Of a stretch of 64,000 bases of DNA, positions 45,601 through 55,547 are shown piece after piece (position 1 is the first letter of the stretch; every line of letters begins with the position of its first letter). Source of the DNA: Sordariomycetes sp. S80-01Y (Eukaryota > Ascomycota > Sordariomycetes); NCBI GenBank assembly GCA_037042185.1, contig JAXQJY010000031.1, forward strand, positions 682,001 to 746,000, in the 5' to 3' direction. The notes beneath the pieces were generated by a model that did no database searches, was not told the origin of the DNA, and saw only the letters and a program-made list of their open reading frames with translations. Position numbers and translations under genes: made by a program.

Positions 45601-46420
45601 GAAATCTCGAAAACGCCATGCGATCCGGGAACATGTCGTCCAACTGCTCCTTGCTCAGCCCCATACGCAGTCGACTCCTCAGCCGCGCAGCGTTGAGGAT
45701 GTTGTATCGATCCGCGGGAGGTAAGCTTTTGAAGAAGTCACCATCAAAGTCGATCTTGCTGAAGTCGTACAGGTTGATGTCCTCCCCGTTGTGGAACTGG
45801 CGAGCATACTCTTCCAGCTCCTCCACGCTCATGATCCTCGGATCCTCCGGCTTCCCCATGTTCGAAATGTCGCCGTGAAGATCAGGGAGGTGGTACTGAT
45901 CCTGCTTCCGAAAAGTGCGCGTCTTCTCCCTCTCCTGCTGTGACATTCCCAACTCACCCGCGTACACCACATTGTTCATGTCGGGTAGCTCCTCTGCCTG
46001 TGCCTCCTGCTCCCTCATGCTGACATCTCTCTCTTGCTCCCTTTTCCTCTTCTCTCGGTCCTCCTCTGCGATCCTCTGCATCTGCACAGCCAAGAGCTTG
46101 CCCGCAGTCTTGGCCGCATCGTCCCTCCTCCCCTCCCTGCGCCTCTGTCGTTGCTGGATTGTAGCCCTTTTCAGAGCAGGCGCCCCGCCATCGAATACAA
46201 AGACAGGAAGGATGCCGAACCAGAGAAGCTTGCAGATGCGGCGGAAGAAACCGACCACGTGGGAGTTGCGGAGCGCATTGCCCTCCTTGTCACGGACTGC
46301 TTTGAGGAACTGGTAAATCCAGATGGAGGCGTCAACGGCGAGACGTTTGCGATTCAGTGTGGCAAGGTTGGTAGGACGGGCGCAAGGCTGGACTACCGTC
46401 CAGAGGCCGTTCACACCCAT
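42689..46420 (-). CDS. RAD2: DNA repair endonuclease Rad2/XPG
   Basis: Rad2/XPG cuts the damaged strand 3' of the lesion in nucleotide-excision repair, together with TFIIH. Single exon, 1243 residues. The N-nuclease domain is at the start: MGVNGLWTVVQP, LAVDASIWIYQFLKAV and PVFVFDGGAP hold the first acidic metal ligands. The I-nuclease domain is near residues 890-1040: PYITAPMEAEAQCASL, DGIVTDDSDTFLFGG and QLLGSDYTEGLTGVGPVTAVE hold the rest. Between them lies the long acidic spacer typical of XPG (as against FEN1), with repeated short EFEDV/FEDVP motifs of the kind that bind the TFIIH p62/Tfb1 PH domain. The basic C-terminus (PKRKRNAR, KGRKKGKKSQK) is a probable nuclear signal. All visible catalytic acids are present. 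Confidence 0.96.
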   Translation of the reverse strand: MGVNGLWTVVQPCARPTNLATLNRKRLAVDASIWIYQFLKAVRDKEGNALRNSHVVGFFRRICKLLWFGILPVFVFDGGAPALKRATIQQRQRRREGRRDDAAKTAGKLLAVQMQRIAEEDREKRKREQERDVSMREQEAQAEELPDMNNVVYAGELGMSQQEREKTRTFRKQDQYHLPDLHGDISNMGKPEDPRIMSVEELEEYARQFHNGEDINLYDFSKIDFDGDFFKSLPPADRYNILNAARLRSRLRMGLSKEQLDDMFPDRMAFSRFQIERVRERNNLTQRLMAEAGMTGTDLTLTGNARVAGEKDREYILVKNEGAEGGWALGVVSKEKDVGESHKPIDVDAIQVSYQSKDAEEEEDEDEDLFEDVPIEGVNRLPKPTFSTDNVREPSEDIVSRRQAFYASRRDAPSQHQDPSEEAEESLFVGDNAGLATEEPEPQQRMHPEEQDDIDRAIAMSLQNQHGGGQEDQAELSEEEAGPEPQWTQKIAETARPIGGSGGSMIAHIVNNRASAAMSTAQPKAQSKPAASKPAAVAVAATEDSDSEEDMQAIIAKSRKKRQQQPEPVFENKKNPFDGPLPFPKLDWKSSLFSKSKDKESEKQGQTSTAEGGPQDDMAGGFDSGELNDDAAGGFEKPRDENEPAPLPPWMIDNETDIRENIQKQQEMDRGMNAEDKAQADELEAQRRRVMRNERIDIESSDDEDDVEILSKPPTPKNEPSPSQEKLSPAEDEEDEQANISADSPEPLFEDVPAAQDTESARAKSPTASPKSEDMEFEDVPAPETKNGETEEPSPEPEFEDVAPAPEPEIVLQQDNVPSGLPTDAMADASVTAQENATAEDDDMFADIEYDQFSDPGDEELMAQMAEEAEEHARFASELNNKSAQQNKEDYERELRQLRNQQKKDRRDADEVTQVMVTECQALLRLFGIPYITAPMEAEAQCASLVKLGLVDGIVTDDSDTFLFGGTRVYKNMFNTNKFVECYLAADLEKELSLSREQLISLAQLLGSDYTEGLTGVGPVTAVEILSEFPGKSGLEDFREWWMSVQSQQRPKEADAGSTFRKKFRKSQGTKLFLPTGFPNPAVYDAYLNPEVDSSTEHFQWGVPDLEGLRQFLMATIGWSRERTDEVLVPVIKDMNKRDVEGTQANITRFFSGGVGAGAKEAFAPRHRAQGSKRMLAAVDRLRSNVTGESSNRAGADTAIPKRKRNARQTVDDDDEEVGQDGDAATDEPSKGRKKGKKSQKTN

Positions 46421-46806
46421 GTTGGGAGCTGTTCACGACGAAGCCTGCGAGGGAAACTTTCCAAGTACGACAAGGATCGGCGTAGGCTAGGGCCTGGGCT
46501 TCATCTGTAAACGAGAGGGCGCATGACGAAGAGCCCGTGCGATTAGGTCTCTTGAGCCTTCGCGATACTCTGTGAAGAAAATCAGATGAGCTTGAGGCCG
46601 TTGAAGGGAGTCGTGAAAAGTCAAGGGATTCACGGTCCTGCGGTTGGGGGACGCGCTGGGAGTGACGGCGTCATGCCCCACAGCTGACAGATCATGTTAA
46701 CGCCGATCAGCCTCATCCACCTCAGTCAGGCATTCAATTCATCGACATCCCCTTCGGCCTCAGCGTCACTGCACACAACGCGGCTGGTCCGCTCAACTCA
46801 CTCATT
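46421..46806. promoter_or_regulatory. shared divergent promoter of RAD2 and NAA38
   Basis: 386 bp between the two start codons. No TATA box or clear damage-response element was seen; listed because both genes must start from it. Confidence 0.45.
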
Positions 46807-47193
46807 ATGGAAAAGTCCTCGGCGCGCGATTACCTCGCCAGCTTACTGAACAAGAACATCCGCATCGCGACGACTGATGGGCGCATCTTTCGCGGGGCGT
46901 TCAAGTGCACCGATCCAGTAGGACCTCCTCTTACTTATGCCGCTGGCTGGGAGGCACGTCGCTGACCTGATCTGCAGGATACAAATGTCGTCCTAGCTCA
47001 GACGTACGAATACCGCCAGCCGTCAGTTAGACGGCGCGCGGAAGCAGCAGAAGGCGCATCGGATGGGTCGGTAACGCTAGACATGACCTCTCGGTTTCTG
47101 GGGTTGGTGGTTGTGCCAGGTGAGCACATTGTCAAGATGGAAGTCGAGCAATTTGCCAGTCAGATGAGAAATGCAAGGACAGGCATTATATGA
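46807..47193 (+). CDS. N-alpha-acetyltransferase 38, NatC auxiliary subunit (Lsm domain)
   Basis: Two exons, 46807-46917 and 46978-47193, 108 residues. It has an Lsm fold: Sm1 in SLLNKNIRIATTDGRIFRGAFKCTD and Sm2 in TSRFLGLVVVPGEHIVKMEVE. The Sm2 region lacks the R-G pair of canonical RNA-binding Lsm proteins and ends G-E-H-I-V-K, the LSMD1/Naa38 pattern. Naa38 is an auxiliary subunit of the NatC N-terminal acetyltransferase (Mak3/Mak10/Mak31 in yeast), which works on Met-hydrophobic N-termini at the ribosome. It diverges from RAD2 and converges with PIL1, 280 bp between stops. Confidence 0.88.
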
Positions 47194-47473
47194 ATCAACA
47201 TTAACTCCATTAGTGATCCGTGAGATTGACGTGCGTGGAGATTAAGTTCCTAACCAATACACCCGGGATATTATTGAACAACTATACACAAAAGTCAAGC
47301 TATCGTATTAGCAGGGAAGAGTATCTCCAAAAAGCAAGAGCCCGTGAACCGCTCTCAACTCCCAGTATAGCCCTCCATTTTCATTCCCATAAAGCCCCCT
47401 TGTCATTCCACATCAATTATATCTTCACGGTCCTCACAGGGCACAGAACGCTTCGGCATGCAAATCATCGGAA

Positions 47474-48772
47474 TTATGCGACAATAGCCTCCTGGGTGCG
47501 GCCACGGCTCTCACCGTTCATGCCGCCGTCGCTGTCGAGGACCGAGTGTCGCTGGTCATCGATCTCCTCGTCGCTGTCGTCATCGTGACGGTGGGCGACC
47601 CACGAGCTGCCATCGTTAATGGGAGCGTCCTGAGTGGTCAAGTCGTGGCCCTCGTTGCGAGCAGCAATGTTGGAGCGACGGCGTTGAGACAAGGTGCGCG
47701 AGCGGGTAGACAGCTTGGACGAGACGACGGCGTTCTGAGTGACCCAGTTGGTAAGAGCATCCTCGCAGTCCTGGATGATAGCCTTGCTGGCCTCGTATCC
47801 GTCGTAGGCGTTGCGAGTCTCGCCAGGGGTGACCGGGGTGTCGTCGATGAGCTCGAGGAGGTGCTTTCCGTAGCCAGCAATGATGGCGACCTTCTCGCAG
47901 TGCTCACGGAGAGCATCGAATTGGTAGGTGTAGGCGGCCTTGACCTTCTCGCGGGTGATGTTGGAGAGCTGGGCTTCGGCGACCAGCGACTCGGCTTCGG
48001 CACGGACGAGCTCCTGCTCGAGGACGACGATCTTGGGAGAGTTGGGCTCCTTGTACTTGAGCTGGGCGATCTGGTCGGTGATCTTCTGCTTGCCTGGCTG
48101 GGGTCAGCAATGGCTTGGGCTTCGAACTTGTATTCAATGACTTACGGTCGCGGCTGGGCTGGACCGAGGCCTCGATGTTGCGGATGGACTTAATCGTAAC
48201 GCGGTACTGGTCGTAGCGATCGACGTACTGGTCCTCCAACTCGCCAATCTCGTAGAGCAGGACACCGAGTTTGTCCGTGACGTCCGATACGTCCTCGTCG
48301 CCGGCCTCGCCCCAGACGGAGAGTTGCGACTGCGAGGGTCAGTAATGGTTGACAAAACAATTGGAAGGGACAGCTTACGGCAACCTCCATGCGCTCCTTA
48401 GCGACCATCTCCATGCTGCGCATCACGTTCTTCTCCATCTTGACGAGCTGGGAGAGCTTCTTGGCCAGGTCGGGACCGAAGGCGCCACCGGCGTTGCGGC
48501 GGAGAGCATGGCCTGGATCGTCAGCTACAGTGGTCTCGGAGGTGCTTCCCGCGACAGATGCGTGTTCCTGCAGCTATCGCGACAGTGGCCGGGGCTTACC
48601 GAAGCTTCCCTTGCCGAAGAGACGACCGGACTTGGTGGAGGAAGGAGGAGGAGGGGGGTTCTGTGGCGGTCAGAAGGCTGCTCGTTTCGCACAGCAGGTT
48701 GCCGAAGGGAATTACCTGGAGCTGCGACGCAGTGGGAGCGCGCGACTGGCGCATGGAGTACGTGCGATGCAT
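47474..48772 (-). CDS. PIL1: eisosome core component Pil1/Lsp1 (BAR domain)
   Basis: Pil1/Lsp1 proteins polymerise under the plasma membrane to form eisosomes (MCC furrows) and respond to sphingolipid long-chain bases. Five exons: 48772-48716, 48660-48600, 48512-48379, 48329-48146 and 48093-47474, 351 residues, all phases consistent. The N-terminus is MHRTYSMRQSRAPTASQLQ, then SGRLFGKGSFGHALRRN. The BAR domain follows: LSQLVKMEKNVMRSMEMVAKER, SQLSVWGEAGDEDVSDVTDK, YRVTIKSIRNIEASVQPSRD, PNSPKIVVLEQELVRAEAES, KAAYTYQFDALREHCEKVA, AGYGKHLLELIDDTPVTPGE. The C-terminus is acidic and disordered, with RSRTLSQRRRSN as a possible phosphorylation region. The N-terminal amphipathic, basic segment fits membrane insertion. 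Confidence 0.96.
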
Positions 48773-50638
48773 CTTGGGTGTGGTTGGGTCGGTGAGACGG
48801 TAAGTGCTTGGTGTGGCCTTGGAGACAGGCGGGGAGGGGATGCAGGGGAGTATTTGTAGGTGCGGGTAAGAATATGCAGGAGCTGCTGGGACAAGCCGAG
48901 AGGGTTGCAGATCAGCTGTCGGGAGAATTGAAGATGTGGGATTATGTGGAGGGGGAAGATCAAAGATCAAGAATCAAGATGGGAAGGGTGGGATTGTTAA
49001 CTGGGGGCAAATGCGATTTATGGTTGATGACAGGCTGCTGGCTGACCTCGCAGCGGTGATGCGGTAATGCTGGTTGCAGGGTGGCCCGGGGCGTGAGATC
49101 CTCGACTCCAGGGAGCAGATGAGCTACGTCATAGCCGTCCGGCACCAGATCTCTAAGCGTCTTGGCGCCACCCCAGTGCATTCGCCCAAGTTCTCGACAT
49201 CGGCCTCTCCTTCACAGCTAATTACGCTAGAGCAGGACGACGTAACGCGTCTGCGAGCCAATCGACGGCGGACCAAGACGAATGCCCAGCAGCTTAGAGG
49301 CCGTCTTCCGGTACATCCGAGGCGATCTCAGCGTGGCCACGTCTCCGACGAAGCTTGTTTTCGAAGCTTCATCCAGCAACCAACTGTCGATGACTTTTCT
49401 GCTCAAGTTACCTCTTCAAAGACAAAAGACTTGTTGCCCAGAGCCGTAGCTCCGTTCTGCTTCGCCGAGTCAGACACGGCGCTCCAGCTGCCCGGCAACG
49501 TCGTACTGCACTGCCTTCGAAGCTCATCATCCCGCTGGCGCTAGAGGTTGCCTGCATATCTTAGTCTGGGAGGGCCTCACGGAGCCGGAACTACACAAAA
49601 AGCCCCAGAAGCCGGTTTGCCTGTTATGATGTCGACAGCCCTTCGTGACGAATCTTGGTCCCGTCGCTTTTCCGGATCCGTTTGCTTTGAGGATTAAGAT
49701 TGGAGCTACGCTTCGCTAGTCACAGCCCGGTCCGGAATGACGATACTAACATTCGCAGCCTTGCGTAATGGAATGCTATTGACCTGTAGCCCGTGTAACC
49801 AGCGTCAGCCGAGCTTCAATCGATGAGTGAAGCATGCTCGGAATGAGCTCTTCGAGATTGATTTTAACTTGTAGAGGCAGAAGAAACAATTAGTTCACAA
49901 TAGTCAGGTAAAGCAAAAGGAGTCTTAGTAGTTGAAGAGCTCCAAGTATTGTTCTGGAAGCAATTGGCCCCAGTATGCTTTCCGCAGTAGGCAGCCCAGA
50001 GCTCGTGACAGGCATTTTACAACCTGAGAAGTCGCATGTTTTCATCCATTGGCTTGAACTTTCTCCTGCGTTTCAGAATCATGTGAAACTGCTGTCAGCA
50101 CCCACTGCGGCCTTCTACACCTGCCATTGACAGGACCCGTGGAGAATTGTAACACCCAGAGCTGAAATATAAGCACAGGAAGCTCTTTAAGTGCCAGAAA
50201 AACACTTTGTAAGCAGACTTAAACGATGGTTCAGGCTTTAATTTCTGCTTTGAGTTATGTCTTTCGGCGATGGTCTAGGGTACGACATGTCGACACGGGA
50301 AGTCTCCTTGAAGAGCGCCACTTTGGCATTAGCCACAACCGGGCAAGCCACTATGACGTAGTCGATCAAACCCCGATCAAGCCCCACGTTGACTGCGCAG
50401 TGACACAGCTCAGGCTACTCACAGCTGAGGTGACGAAAGCTGCCTTGGCCAGCAGCAGCAGGACACCTTGCTCCTACAAAACCCCATCGCTCCCCTTTCT
50501 CACGCGACTTCCGCGCTACACCTTGATATCGCCCCAATCTTGACAGCTATTCGAACTGTCTTCTCCACGAACACCTCCCTTTCCTCTCACACGACCTTCT
50601 AGAGAGCTCTCGCACAGCTGAGCTGTCCCGCCGTCACG
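48773..50638. other. intergenic, 1.9 kb, nothing recognised
   Basis: Divergent gap between PIL1 and the BAP31-like gene. Open frames on the plus strand up to 48859 are antisense shadows of PIL1 or run into its promoter. No other gene-like chain of exons was found. Confidence 0.5.
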
Positions 50639-51447
50639 ATGACGCTCTACTACACTCTTGTGCGTGGCGCCCGAAACACGACAATTGATCTTGCGATGGC
50701 TCGATGCTGATAACCACAGGTCTTCGTGCTTTTGGTGCTGGAGATGGCATTGTTCATGCTCCTCATCGTCCCGCTTCCCTTCGGTGTGAAGCGCAAGATC
50801 TTCACGTACGTCATTCCGGACGCAAACCACATGGGACTTAGCTGACCACGATAGCTTCATCTCCGAGAACCCTGTAGTCGCCAAGATACAGTACTGGATG
50901 AAGATCTGTTTCGTCTTCATCCTCATTCTCTTCATCGACAGCGTCAACCGTGTCTACCGCGTCCAGATCGAGCTCCTCGCCGCGTCCGAGCAGGCCCATA
51001 AGGGATCGTACGTCACGGCCCCACCAGAGACATTTCAAGTTGAATTTCCAGCTAACACGCAACAGCGCTGCCGGTGTTATGGGCCATGAGCGTCTTGAAG
51101 TCCAAGCCCGCAAGTTCTACTCGCAGCGCAACATGTATCTCTGCGGCTTCACCCTCTTCCTCTCCTTGATTCTCAACCGCACCTACGTTATGATCCTTGA
51201 AGTGATGCGTCTCGAGGACCGTCTCAAGTCTCACGAGGGTACCAACAAAGATACCAAGCAGGCCGAGAAGCTGGCCGTTGCCGGCAAGCCCGGCGAGCTG
51301 GCGCACTACAAGGAGCTGGCCGAGAAGCGGGAGCAGGATCTCAAGAACTTGCAGAAGCAGAGCAAGCAGCTTCACGATGAGTACGACGCGTTGAGTGACA
51401 AGTACGCTGCGTTGCAAAAGGAGACTGAGAGCAGCAAGGATAGGTAG
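50639..51447 (+). CDS. ER membrane protein BAP31 / Yet1-Yet3 type
   Basis: BAP31-family proteins are ER chaperone or sorting factors for membrane cargo. Four exons: 50639-50659, 50720-50805, 50855-51007 and 51066-51447, 213 residues. Three hydrophobic helices: TLVFVLLVLEMALFMLLIVPL, MKICFVFILILFIDSVNRVY in part, and MYLCGFTLFLSLILNRTYVM. Between helices, PFGVKRKIFTFISENPVVAK and the R-K-FYSQRNMYL block are family hallmarks. The C-terminal 75 residues form a cytosolic coiled coil (KLAVAGKPGELAHYKELAEK, LKNLQKQSKQLHDEYDALSD). No KKXX retrieval signal is seen; the end is SSKDR. The first coding exon is seven codons. Confidence 0.93.
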
Positions 51448-52171
51448 AGCACGAATTTGTGCTGGCGCAGTCGGTGTTTGGGCAGACCCAAGAATACCCA
51501 AAAAGGTCGATAAGGGACGAGACTTTAGCACATCGGCGAGCGTTACGCCTTCAGTAAAACGATTCGGAGGAGAAGCAATCGGCGGACGTGGAAAACAGAA
51601 CGAATGACGGCACTCCAAGCCAAAGGATGTCGGAGTGCTTACGAGGCGTCTCTTGGGGAACGGTTTCCAATATAAGATCCTTTCCAGGCTTTTACCTTGA
51701 ATAACGGTCATACCGTCCAGTACTGCAATCGTGTAGCCGAACTGAAGCAAACTTGGTGGAGCGTTGAAACTTACGAGGATAGTTTCGCCTCGTTTGGAGG
51801 AACCATCACTGTGGACAGACGGCGCTGGTCGTCAACGACCTCGACGGACCTAAATATAAGGTGATTGTTTGATTGTCCCACGTGTTGGTCAGTACCGCCG
51901 TAGGATCAAACCATCCCAGCATGGCGCCATCAGGGCATACGGGGAGAATAAGTGCTGCAAGACATCGCGGCAAGCAAGTTGCGCTCATTCGGCCTTTTTC
52001 TGTCACCTTCGTTGCAACCCGGGCCAACTTCGGCAACCGCCGATCACCTCACGTGCATGCCACCTTACCGGCGCGCAAGCGAATCTTTGGCTACAACTTC
52101 TGCACAAGCCTCCTAACCACTCCTCTTCATCTTTTCACCCTCCCGCCGCTTCGCTTCTCGAATCGCCCATC
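51448..52171. other. intergenic, TFIIS promoter region
   Basis: 724 bp between two plus-strand genes; no gene recognised. A TCACGTGC E-box-like site lies near 52047-52054, about 120 bp before the TFIIS start. Confidence 0.45.
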
Positions 52172-53259
52172 ATGATGGACCAGCGCGAGCTCGACCAGAA
52201 CGTCAAAGCCCTGACGAAGTCTGTACAGGCGAATGAACCGGCCGAAAATACGCTGAAGCTGCTCGAGACGCTCAAGAAGGATGCGCAACCAACGGAGGAG
52301 ATGCTGAGGGTACGTTATTTGCGGATCGTCCCATCGCACATTGGGTCACTTGCGCGCATTGCGGAGTGACTCCCGGGCGCAAACCGTCAAACAAGGAGAC
52401 GATACGAGACCGTGCGCCGGTAACTCCAGCTAACGTATAAAAACCCCAGGCCACCCGCGCCGGCGTCCTGGTCGGAAAGCTGCGAGCCAGCAAAGATAAG
52501 AACATTGCCTCCGCAGCCGCCGAACTGGTCATCAAGTGGAAAAAACTGGTCGATCACGAGAAGAAGCACAAGGGACTCAAGACTGGATCTCCAGCGCCTG
52601 CATCATCACCAGCTATGGCTTCGGCGAGCGTACCCTCGAGTGGAGGGGCGAAGAAGAAGTTCGAGGGCAACCCAGAGACGAGAAAATATGATTCCGATGG
52701 CGTGGACATCAAGCGCACCGATTCGCAAACCAGGAACTCGTGCATGGGGCTCATCTACAACGGCCTTGCGTACCGATCCACGGAGTCCACGGTCAGCGTC
52801 CTCGCCAAAGCCGTCGCCGTCGAACAAGCAGCCTACACGAAATACAACGGCGAAACCCCCGAGTACAAGAAGAAGATCCGCTCCCTCTTCCAGAACCTCA
52901 AGAACAAATCGAACAAGGAACTCGGCGTCAACATCATGCAGGGCCGCATCACGCCCGACAAGTTTGTCGTCATGACGGACGAGGAGCTCAAGTCCGAGGA
53001 CCGGAGGAGGGAAGAGATCGAGCTGGAGAAGGAGAACATGAAGCGCGCACAGGTCCCGCAGGAGAAGAAGAGCATCAGCGACAGCCTCGAGTGCAGCAAG
53101 TGCAAGAAGAAGATGGTGAGCTACACGCAGGCACAGACGAGGAGTGCGGATGAGCCGATGACGACCTTTTGCGAGTGCATGAACTGCGGGAAGCGGTGGA
53201 AGGTAAGATACCCTTTATCGTTTGGCTGGAGCTTGAGCTAACAGGGACAGTTTTCTTGA
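52172..53259 (+). CDS. DST1: transcription elongation factor TFIIS
   Basis: TFIIS rescues backtracked RNA polymerase II by stimulating cleavage of the nascent RNA. Three exons: 52172-52309, 52450-53202 and 53251-53259, 299 residues; the last exon is only Phe-Ser-stop. Domain I (LW/TND) includes TLKLLETLKKDAQPTEEMLRATRAGV in part, then VGKLRASKDKNIASAAAELVIKWKKLV. Domain II: AYTKYNGETPEYKKKIRSLFQ, NKELGVNIMQGRITPDKF. The zinc ribbon has CSKCKKK, the essential acidic pair D-E in RSADEPMTTF, and CMNCGKRWKFS at the end. All catalytic parts are present. It converges with the cysteine-synthase-like gene, 233 bp between stops. Confidence 0.96.
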
Positions 53260-53492
53260 TTTTGGCAAAGGCGTTTCTTTTTCGATTTGCGCAGGAGCGG
53301 ACATGCAGTGCGCACGGCGGGCATTGGAGTTTCGGGCGATGATCTTCAGGGCTCCCAAAAGGCGCGGAATACCCCTCAGACAGGTCTACAGGGGCAGTTT
53401 CCGAGACATGTCAGGGCGCTCTTATCACTTGTACACATAGAGCAAGAAGGTACTAGCTTGGCTTCCTTGTATTCTTACAAAAAACAAGACCT

Positions 53493-54833
53493 TCAGTGAA
53501 CCTCTGGCTTTGGTATGCCCAGCTCACTGAAGACATCCGTCGCCTCCTCCTCCTCGAGACCTAGCTCCTTGATCTTCTTCCAGAACTTGCTGAGGTGGCG
53601 CGTCCCTGAGTCGCAGAGGACCGTGACCACTTGACTGCCCGGTGGCAGCTTCGAAGCCGTGACCACCGCGGCAACGCAGTTCACAGAGCTGCTGCTCCCC
53701 ACGAATATCCCGTCGTTCTCGACGAGCCACCTCGCCATCTTACAAGCCTGCTCATCCGTGACCTTGACCGCGTCGTCGACCAGGTCCCTGCCGGCCTCGA
53801 AGTTCTCCGTCACGCGGTTGACTCCTATCCCTTCCACAATTGAGTCAACCTGCTGTCTCCGCCTCGTGCCCTCCTTCTCGGTCGCAGAGTACATGACCCC
53901 GTGCTTGACCTTGTTATACAGTCCGCTGCCCTGAGGATCGGCCAGAACGATCTTCACGTCGTCCATCTTCTGCTCCTCCTTCAGGTATCTCGCCACTCCT
54001 GATATTGTACCGCCCGTGCCTGCGCCAGCGACAAACGCGTTGATGTGGCCGTCCGCCTGGCTGTACACCTCGGGCCCAGTCGTCTGGAAGTGCGCCTGCC
54101 AATTCGCTTCACTTTCGAACTGATTCGCGAAGAAGCCCTTGCTCCCGTCCCCATGTATACTGGCATGCTCCTCCGCCCTCCGCCGCGCAAGGTTGACGAA
54201 ATGGTCAGGGCTCGTTATGGGCGCGACCGTCACCCTCTCCACCGTGGCCCCTAGGTGGTGTAGCAGGTCCGACTTTTCAAAGGCCTGGTCGTCCGGCATG
54301 CAGATGTGCGCCTTGTACCCCTTCGCCCTAGCCAGCGTAGCCAATGATATACCCGTGCTGCCCACGGTCCCTTCGTAGATGGTGTCGCCCTGATGGGGCG
54401 TTAACAGTCCCTTCTTCTCGGCCTCCTTGATCATGTTCAAGGCAACCCTATCCTTGGGGCTGTTCCCCGCCCCATTCAAGAACTCCGCCTTGGCTAATAT
54501 CGTCCTTCCCGTGGCTTCTGATAAGCTCTGTATCTTGATGAGCGGTGTGTGGCCTATGCAAGCCTCGATGCCTTCCTGCACCCCATCGTTGGAAGCGGAG
54601 GACTCATGATCTTCGAGCTTGACGGGCGCGCCCCAGAACAAGCTGTCCCTGCGGTTCGACTTCGAAGCAGGAGCATTGGCATTGTATGTTTTCGCGGAGC
54701 GTTTCTTGCGTTGGTAACGTCGTTCGAGGTCCGGGTAGAAATCCTTGAAGCCGAGGGTCACGAGGATGCCGGCCGTGAAGGCTACTGCGACGGCTGCAGA
54801 GCCGTAGGCCTTGGGGTGGTCGGTGAGGGCCAT
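53493..54833 (-). CDS. cysteine synthase-like PLP enzyme with N-terminal membrane anchor
   Basis: Fold-type II PLP enzyme of the O-acetylserine sulfhydrylase/CBS group. Single exon, 446 residues. An N-terminal hydrophobic segment (AAVAVAFTAGILVTLGF) followed by basic residues looks like a membrane anchor, as in the fungal cysteine synthase 2 proteins assigned to the mitochondrial outer membrane. The PLP lysine is in GNSPKDRVALNMI; the substrate loop is YEGTVGSTGISLA; the phosphate loop is VAGAGTGGTISG; the C-terminal GSSSSVNCVAA and LCDSGTRHLSKFW are also typical. In biosynthetic enzymes the substrate loop is usually T-S-G-N-T; here it is T-V-G-S-T, so the natural substrate may differ. S. pombe Cys12 is the nearest analogue I recall. 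Confidence 0.88.
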   Translation of the reverse strand: MALTDHPKAYGSAAVAVAFTAGILVTLGFKDFYPDLERRYQRKKRSAKTYNANAPASKSNRRDSLFWGAPVKLEDHESSASNDGVQEGIEACIGHTPLIKIQSLSEATGRTILAKAEFLNGAGNSPKDRVALNMIKEAEKKGLLTPHQGDTIYEGTVGSTGISLATLARAKGYKAHICMPDDQAFEKSDLLHHLGATVERVTVAPITSPDHFVNLARRRAEEHASIHGDGSKGFFANQFESEANWQAHFQTTGPEVYSQADGHINAFVAGAGTGGTISGVARYLKEEQKMDDVKIVLADPQGSGLYNKVKHGVMYSATEKEGTRRRQQVDSIVEGIGVNRVTENFEAGRDLVDDAVKVTDEQACKMARWLVENDGIFVGSSSSVNCVAAVVTASKLPPGSQVVTVLCDSGTRHLSKFWKKIKELGLEEEEATDVFSELGIPKPEVH

Positions 54834-55547
54834 AGCTTCCCTTTGATCTGTTCAAATCATACTGTATCTCATTTCGAGGAAGTAGACGGAATCGTGGGCG
54901 CAAAAAGGCAATCAATGAGAAGTGTCGGGACGTGGCGCACCATTTCGAAACTCCAGGCTTTGGCGACGTCATGTCGCGGAGCTACCCTGCAACATCATCG
55001 TACGCCGGCTGTGCTCCTAGTCGTTACCGCCATCTACGCCGAGACTTCTACTGGTGATAATGGATACACCTGATAAATATTCCTGAAGAATTTGTGCAGC
55101 AGAGCCGTTCTAGTAGATCAGATGAAGCAGATCCGTTGTAGCAGCGCCGTCGCAACAGGTACTCGTAGCGGATTCGCTAAGTAGATTAGACCTTGTAGGT
55201 TGTTGTTTCAACCCTCAAATAAATTCGTACCACTTGTCAGGGGATTTTAAGATTCACTTATATGAAAGAAAAGAAGACGCTGATCGGTAAAGAACAAGCA
55301 ACGGGTTGAAAGTTAATAGAGGCAAGGGTGGCTGTGCGATTTGAAACGGGCCCAGCTGTTCATGTATGTCGACGACCAACACGTTGCATCGGCCAAGCCA
55401 CTTTAAGGCAGACTCCAATAGCTACCGACAGGCGGGAAAGTGCACCCTATAAGTAGTCTGTGTCGCCTTCAAATTGGCCTTCTCTCCGCTCCCGCTGATC
55501 GCACGAGTGATATCTCACTAGCATCACCCGCAGGGGCACAACCGACC
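54834..55547. other. intergenic, short imperfect repeat
   Basis: 714 bp divergent gap. From about 55095 to 55160 a motif (A/T)GCAG(A/C)NCCGTT recurs about three times (at AGCAGAGCCGTT, AGCAGATCCGTT, AGCAGCGCCGTC), a weak tandem pattern. No gene recognised. Confidence 0.45.

Noticed and set aside
47546-48193. Plus-strand open frame of about 215 codons rich in Val, Leu and Asp
   Set aside because: Antisense of PIL1 exons; no splice or start context.
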